Below, in pieces: positions 7,736 through 10,667 of a stretch of 10,667 nt of DNA. Within the stretch, counting starts at the first letter, position 1. Each line of letters begins with the position of its first letter. A program made the translations under genes and the position numbers. Below the pieces are notes generated by a model. That model was not told the DNA's origin. It did no database searches and saw only the letters and a program-made list of their open reading frames with translations. The stretch comes from Rhodospirillaceae bacterium (lineage in GTDB: Bacteria > Pseudomonadota > Alphaproteobacteria > Thalassobaculales > Thalassobaculaceae), in NCBI GenBank assembly GCA_002730675.1, contig PCAV01000146.1, positions 1 through 10,667 of the forward strand, given 5' to 3'.

Positions 7736-8209
7736 TTATTGAACGTTTTGTTTTGGAAACGCTTCAATTTCACTCCTCAAGTTTGCTAGATCTGTTCTTA
7801 ACGCAATAACCTGAATTCCAGCATTCCTTATTTCACCAGCCACCACCGCTATTGCTCCGTAATTCAGTCGCGCGTCCCCTCTCAGATGCACTTTGACTTT
7901 TGGGTTTGCCAACTTCATTTGAGCTAATTGGGGTGCCAATGAAGGCAGCAGAATTTCTTTTTTATTTATGTAGATACGTTTATCTTCATCAACTTCAACA
8001 TTTAACGGTGTGTCATCATCGGCAATTATATACTCTTTACTTACTTTTGGCAGTTGGACGGGGATCCCTAGAACAAGAAGGGGAGCTGTAACCATAAAGA
8101 CAACTAAAAGTACCAACATTACGTCTACGAAAGGCGTAACATTGATTTCGCTCATTGGCCGGGATCTTTTTCTCCGCTCGGCAGTCCGGTTACTAGTCTG
8201 TATCCCCAA
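7736..8209 (-). CDS. tolR: Tol-Pal system protein TolR (ExbD/TolR family)
   Basis: TolR forms the proton channel with TolQ and has a periplasmic domain that binds peptidoglycan. The 157-aa product has a short basic cytoplasmic N-terminus, then M-S-E-I-N-V-T-P-F-V-D-V-M-L-V-L-L. Asp29 lies at the start of the single membrane helix (about 28-47) and corresponds to the proton-carrying Asp23 of E. coli TolR. The periplasmic ExbD/TolR domain follows (about 60-150). The start is TTG, 2 nt after the tolQ stop, with AAGGGAG 7 nt upstream. It restores the basic N-terminal segment seen in relatives. The first ATG (codon 19) would remove it and is less likely. Confidence 0.96.
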   Translation of the reverse strand: MGIQTSNRTAERRKRSRPMSEINVTPFVDVMLVLLVVFMVTAPLLVLGIPVQLPKVSKEYIIADDDTPLNVEVDEDKRIYINKKEILLPSLAPQLAQMKLANPKVKVHLRGDARLNYGAIAVVAGEIRNAGIQVIALRTDLANLRSEIEAFPKQNVQ

Positions 8210-8211
8210 TA

Positions 8212-8937
8212 TTACGCTCCCTTGTCTAAGTTTCGTGAGAGTATAGAAATGAATTCTGCCGCAAATCCCTCTAGGTTTTGCGCAAAACGGTCAAGGTCAT
8301 GACTAATTTTATTGTATGCCACTACAGCGGGTATCGCGGCAATTAATCCTAACGCCGTTGCGAATAAAGCTTCTGCAATACCAGGAGCGACCACCGATAA
8401 TGCTGTCGTTTTAGTCGCCGCAATGGCTTGGAAGGCGTCCATTATACCCCAAACTGTTCCAAAAAGACCAACAAAGGGTGCGGTAGACCCAACAGATGCT
8501 AAGAACGACATATTTTTCTCTAGACGTTCCATTTCGCGATCTATGGTGAGGTTCATTATTTGCTGAATACGCACTCGGAGGCTACCTCTTGCCTCCTCAC
8601 TCTTCCGCGCAAGATCCTTAGAGTTTCTCCATTCTCTCATTGCTTCTGAGAAAACTAAAGACATTGGATCAAGCGGATTGTTTCCTATTCTGTCGTAAAG
8701 CTCTTCAATAGATCCACCAGACCAGAAACTATCTTCAAAAGCTCTAACGTGAGTCCTCAATCCCCTTAATTTGAGAATTTTATCAAAAATTACCGTCCAG
8801 CTAAAAATAGAGACTACTATAAGACCTAGCATCACCACTTTCACTACTGGATCAGCGGCTAAAAATAAGCCCATTATAGAGAGGTCTTTGTCTACCGATC
8901 CTCCTAATTGAACACTGTCTACAATAGCTTGCTCCAT
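8212..8937 (-). CDS. tolQ: Tol-Pal system proton channel subunit TolQ
   Basis: TolQ is the inner-membrane scaffold of the Tol motor, a MotA/TolQ/ExbB family channel that couples proton flow to TolA movement. The 241-aa product shows three membrane helices at about 31-53, 144-168 and 184-208. A large cytoplasmic loop between the first two contains the charged R-E-M-E-R-L-E-K helix. The family signature S-T-A-P-F-V-G-L-F-G-T-V-W-G-I-M lies at the start of the second helix (about 151-166), with the conserved T-A-L-G-L-x-A-A-I-P-A in the third. ATG 8937 is preceded by GGTGG and lies 14 nt after ybgC. Length and layout are normal for the family. Confidence 0.97.
   Translation of the reverse strand: MEQAIVDSVQLGGSVDKDLSIMGLFLAADPVVKVVMLGLIVVSIFSWTVIFDKILKLRGLRTHVRAFEDSFWSGGSIEELYDRIGNNPLDPMSLVFSEAMREWRNSKDLARKSEEARGSLRVRIQQIMNLTIDREMERLEKNMSFLASVGSTAPFVGLFGTVWGIMDAFQAIAATKTTALSVVAPGIAEALFATALGLIAAIPAVVAYNKISHDLDRFAQNLEGFAAEFISILSRNLDKGA
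8217..8223 (-). promoter_or_regulatory. Ribosome binding site of tolR
   Basis: AAGGGAG, inside the last codons of tolQ, lies 7 nt before the TTG at 8209. It is the main evidence for that TTG start and indicates translational coupling of tolQ and tolR. Confidence 0.65.
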
Positions 8938-8951
8938 TTAGACCACCATTT

Positions 8952-9425
8952 CTAAAATTCGTTTATGATTAATTTGCCCGAGATAGCTTCTTTTAACTCT
9001 TTTGGCAAACGCTTTGCCTTTCCCATTGCGCTGACGCATGCAATTTCCGTCTCTATGGAAACGAGCAGATCATCTGTTGCTTTTTTTTCGTTAATTCTAT
9101 GGATAGTTTGCTCAAGAAAAATCCTAGCACCTGTAAAGCTATTAAAACTGGTTCGTACTTCGACCAAATCATCCAAATAAGCAGGGGTGATGTATTCAAC
9201 GTTGCACCGACGAACCGTTAACAAAACATTTTGATCCTTAGTCAAACGACTTTGATACAATCCAAGAGCTCGAAGCGCTTCTGTCCTAGCATGTTCTGCG
9301 ATAGTTAGATATTCTGTGTGATAAACAATACCACCTGCGTCAGTAGCATCATAATAAATCCTCGCTCTAAAATTGTGCACCCCATTAGACCAAGGTATAT
9401 CTGCTAAACTTATTTTATTCATCAT
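8952..9425 (-). CDS. ybgC: Tol-Pal-associated acyl-CoA thioesterase YbgC
   Basis: YbgC is a hotdog-fold thioesterase of the 4-hydroxybenzoyl-CoA thioesterase family. It hydrolyses acyl-CoA or acyl-ACP and is usually the first gene of the tol-pal cluster. From ATG 9425 it is 157 aa, or 156 aa from the adjacent ATG at 9422. The signature [15 protein letters not shown] (21-36) carries the expected catalytic Asp at 29 and is followed by Y-L and the E-H-A-R-T helix. The usual Asp two residues before the catalytic one is Ala27 here. The open frame reaches 9482, but that part lies inside ruvB in another frame. The chosen start overlaps the ruvB stop by 11 nt. No strong Shine-Dalgarno is visible, so translation is probably coupled to ruvB. 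Confidence 0.93.
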   Translation of the reverse strand: MMNKISLADIPWSNGVHNFRARIYYDATDAGGIVYHTEYLTIAEHARTEALRALGLYQSRLTKDQNVLLTVRRCNVEYITPAYLDDLVEVRTSFNSFTGARIFLEQTIHRINEKKATDDLLVSIETEIACVSAMGKAKRLPKELKEAISGKLIINEF

Positions 9426-10518
9426 AAGTATCAGACCTAATAGACTGATAAATATCCTGCTCATCATTTGACAGCATATCAAGCTGAGCTCGTTTTTTTT
9501 TCGGCTTTAGCCCGAGGTAGTCATACGCATTTGGGGACAGTACTCTACCTCTTGGAGTTCTATCGATAAATCCTTGCTGCAAGAGATATGGTTCAATAAC
9601 TTCCTCTATAACATCTCTTTGTTCAGAGAGAGCCGCAGCCAGTGTATCAACCCCGACAGGACCCCCAGAGTAGTTTCTGGCTATACAATTTAAATAACGT
9701 TTATCCATAGCATCCAAACCCAGGTTATCAACTTCTAGTCGCCCCAATGCTGAATCAGCAGCTTTTGCGTCAATTACTTCACTAAAAAGAACTCCTTCAA
9801 AATCTCTGACGCGACGTAATAAGCGCCCTGCGACCCTTGGCGTACCTCTTGAACGCCTTGCTATTTCGTTTGCACCATCGGTTGTTATATTGAACGATAA
9901 TTTGTCGGCTGCTCGCTTGATTATTTCTTCTAACTCATCTTCGGCATAAAACTGCAATCGCATTGGAATTCCAAAACGATCTCTCAGTGGGGTCGTTATC
10001 AAGCCAGAACGAGTTGTAGCGGCAATTAAAGTGAATGGCGGTAGATCTATCCTCAATGATCGAGCTGCGGGCCCCTCTCCTATCATCAAGTCTAACTGAA
10101 AGTCCTCCATTGCAGGATAAAGTACTTCTTCTATAGTTGGATTCAAACGATGGATTTCGTCGATAAACAAAACATCTTTAGGTGATAGGTTAGTCAATAG
10201 AGCCGATAAATCGCCAGCCTTTGTAATGGTGGGACCCGACGTCATTCTAAAATTAACGCCTAATTCACGAGCTACAATTTGCGCTAATGTTGTCTTTCCC
10301 AAACCTGGTGGCCCATGCAACAAGACGTGATCCATCGCTTCTTGGCGACCTTTCGCAGCATCTATAAAAACGCGTAAATTGCCTCTGATTTGCTTTTGGC
10401 CTATAAACTCTTCCAAATTCTGGGGTCGCAAGGAGCTATTTTGATAATCGTCTTTAGCGACTCCCGGGTTGACGATACGCTCGTTTTCATTCTTGTTTCT
10501 TGTATTCTGTTCGCTCAC
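9415..10518 (-). CDS. ruvB: Holliday junction branch migration ATPase RuvB
   Basis: RuvB is the AAA+ hexameric motor that, with RuvA, drives branch migration of Holliday junctions in recombinational repair. The 367-aa product has the RuvB N-terminal region L-R-P-x-x-L-x-E-F-I-G-Q (30-41), Walker [10 protein letters not shown] (69-77) and Walker B LFIDEIH (117-123). It also has sensor 1 A-A-T-T-R (166-170), an arginine finger in P-L-R-D-R-F-G (177-183) and sensor 2 R-G-T-P-R-V-A (224-230). The C-terminal winged-helix domain (about 265-338) follows, with [10 protein letters not shown]. The tail after about 345 is acidic and variable. The start is GTG, overlapping the ruvA stop by 4 nt, with AAGGAG 8 nt upstream. 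The gene is complete and slightly longer than E. coli RuvB because of a polar N-terminal extension. Confidence 0.98.
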   Translation of the reverse strand: MSEQNTRNKNENERIVNPGVAKDDYQNSSLRPQNLEEFIGQKQIRGNLRVFIDAAKGRQEAMDHVLLHGPPGLGKTTLAQIVARELGVNFRMTSGPTITKAGDLSALLTNLSPKDVLFIDEIHRLNPTIEEVLYPAMEDFQLDLMIGEGPAARSLRIDLPPFTLIAATTRSGLITTPLRDRFGIPMRLQFYAEDELEEIIKRAADKLSFNITTDGANEIARRSRGTPRVAGRLLRRVRDFEGVLFSEVIDAKAADSALGRLEVDNLGLDAMDKRYLNCIARNYSGGPVGVDTLAAALSEQRDVIEEVIEPYLLQQGFIDRTPRGRVLSPNAYDYLGLKPKKKRAQLDMLSNDEQDIYQSIRSDTYDE

Positions 10519-10667
10519 GAAGCTAGCTCCTTGAGCGTGGCGGCTACAAGCTTATCAAGTGTTTCAGTGTTCGTTGGTTCGCTGCTAGCTTGAGATACTG
10601 CTTTTTGCGCTTCAAAACGGCTAAAACCTAAATTCACCATTGCTGAGATTGCATCTACTAATAGTGC
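10515..10667 (-). CDS. ruvA: Holliday junction DNA helicase subunit RuvA, C-terminal part (partial)
   Basis: The last 50 codons and stop of a gene that enters from the right edge. The frame begins [16 protein letters not shown] and ends K-E-L-A-S, then TGA. This matches RuvA domain III, the three-helix module that binds RuvB and regulates its ATPase, including the D-A-x-x-A-L-V-N-L-G-Y-type motif. The Holliday-junction-binding domains I and II lie outside the window. The stop overlaps the ruvB GTG (GTGA), the usual ruvAB arrangement. Confidence 0.92.
   Translation of the reverse strand, partial: ALLVDAISAMVNLGFSRFEAQKAVSQASSEPTNTETLDKLVAATLKELAS
10527..10532 (-). promoter_or_regulatory. Ribosome binding site of ruvB
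   Basis: AAGGAG inside the 3' end of ruvA lies 8 nt before the GTG at 10518. It is the closest match to the full Shine-Dalgarno consensus in the window and supports the GTG start. Confidence 0.7.

Noticed and set aside
8312..8566. Plus-strand open frame rich in Ala opposite tolQ
   Set aside because: Mirror of the conserved TolQ membrane helices, with no independent support.
9426..9482. N-terminal extension of YbgC inside ruvB
   Set aside because: It overlaps ruvB by 68 nt and adds residues not found in the family. The ATG pair at 9425/9422 fits the normal length.

Overview
The window is a densely packed run of housekeeping genes, all read from the minus strand. The order of transcription runs from high to low coordinates: ruvA (3' end only), ruvB, ybgC, tolQ, tolR, tolA, tolB, pal, cpoB (ybgF), tilS, ftsH, and the 5' end of a gene that is most likely folP. 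The combination ruvAB-ybgC-tolQRAB-pal-cpoB-tilS-ftsH on one strand is typical of Alphaproteobacteria, and the protein details (TolR N-terminus, TolA C-terminal domain, Pal OmpA motif) fit that class. The DNA is fairly AT-rich, so a low-GC, possibly marine, alphaproteobacterium is a reasonable guess. The exact lineage cannot be read from this window.

Region 10667-6830 (ruvA' to the start of tolB) is a tightly coupled operon. RuvA/RuvB form the Holliday-junction branch-migration motor. YbgC is a hotdog-fold acyl-CoA thioesterase. TolQ and TolR are the proton-driven inner-membrane motor, TolA is the periplasm-spanning arm and TolB the periplasmic beta-propeller. Genes overlap by 4-11 nt or are separated by no more than 15 nt. 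Several use GTG or TTG starts placed on or next to the previous stop codon.

Region 6829-3631 completes the Tol-Pal system: tolB, then pal (outer-membrane lipoprotein) after a 156-nt AT-rich leader, then cpoB (periplasmic TPR coordinator). A strong hairpin follows pal. Together these genes link the inner membrane, peptidoglycan and outer membrane during cell division.

Region 3643-1 holds tilS (tRNA-Ile lysidine synthetase), ftsH (membrane AAA+ zinc protease), a textbook intrinsic terminator just after ftsH, and a partial folP-like gene running off the left edge. The folP start is ambiguous because its open frame runs back through the terminator hairpin.

There is no gap over 300 nt without a gene. 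I see no mobile element, CRISPR array, tRNA or rRNA, and no support for an undescribed system. The points worth a second look are small: the hairpin/start conflict at folP, the pal leader and pal 3' hairpin, the lysine/proline-rich TolA arm, and an Asp-to-Ala change beside the YbgC active site.
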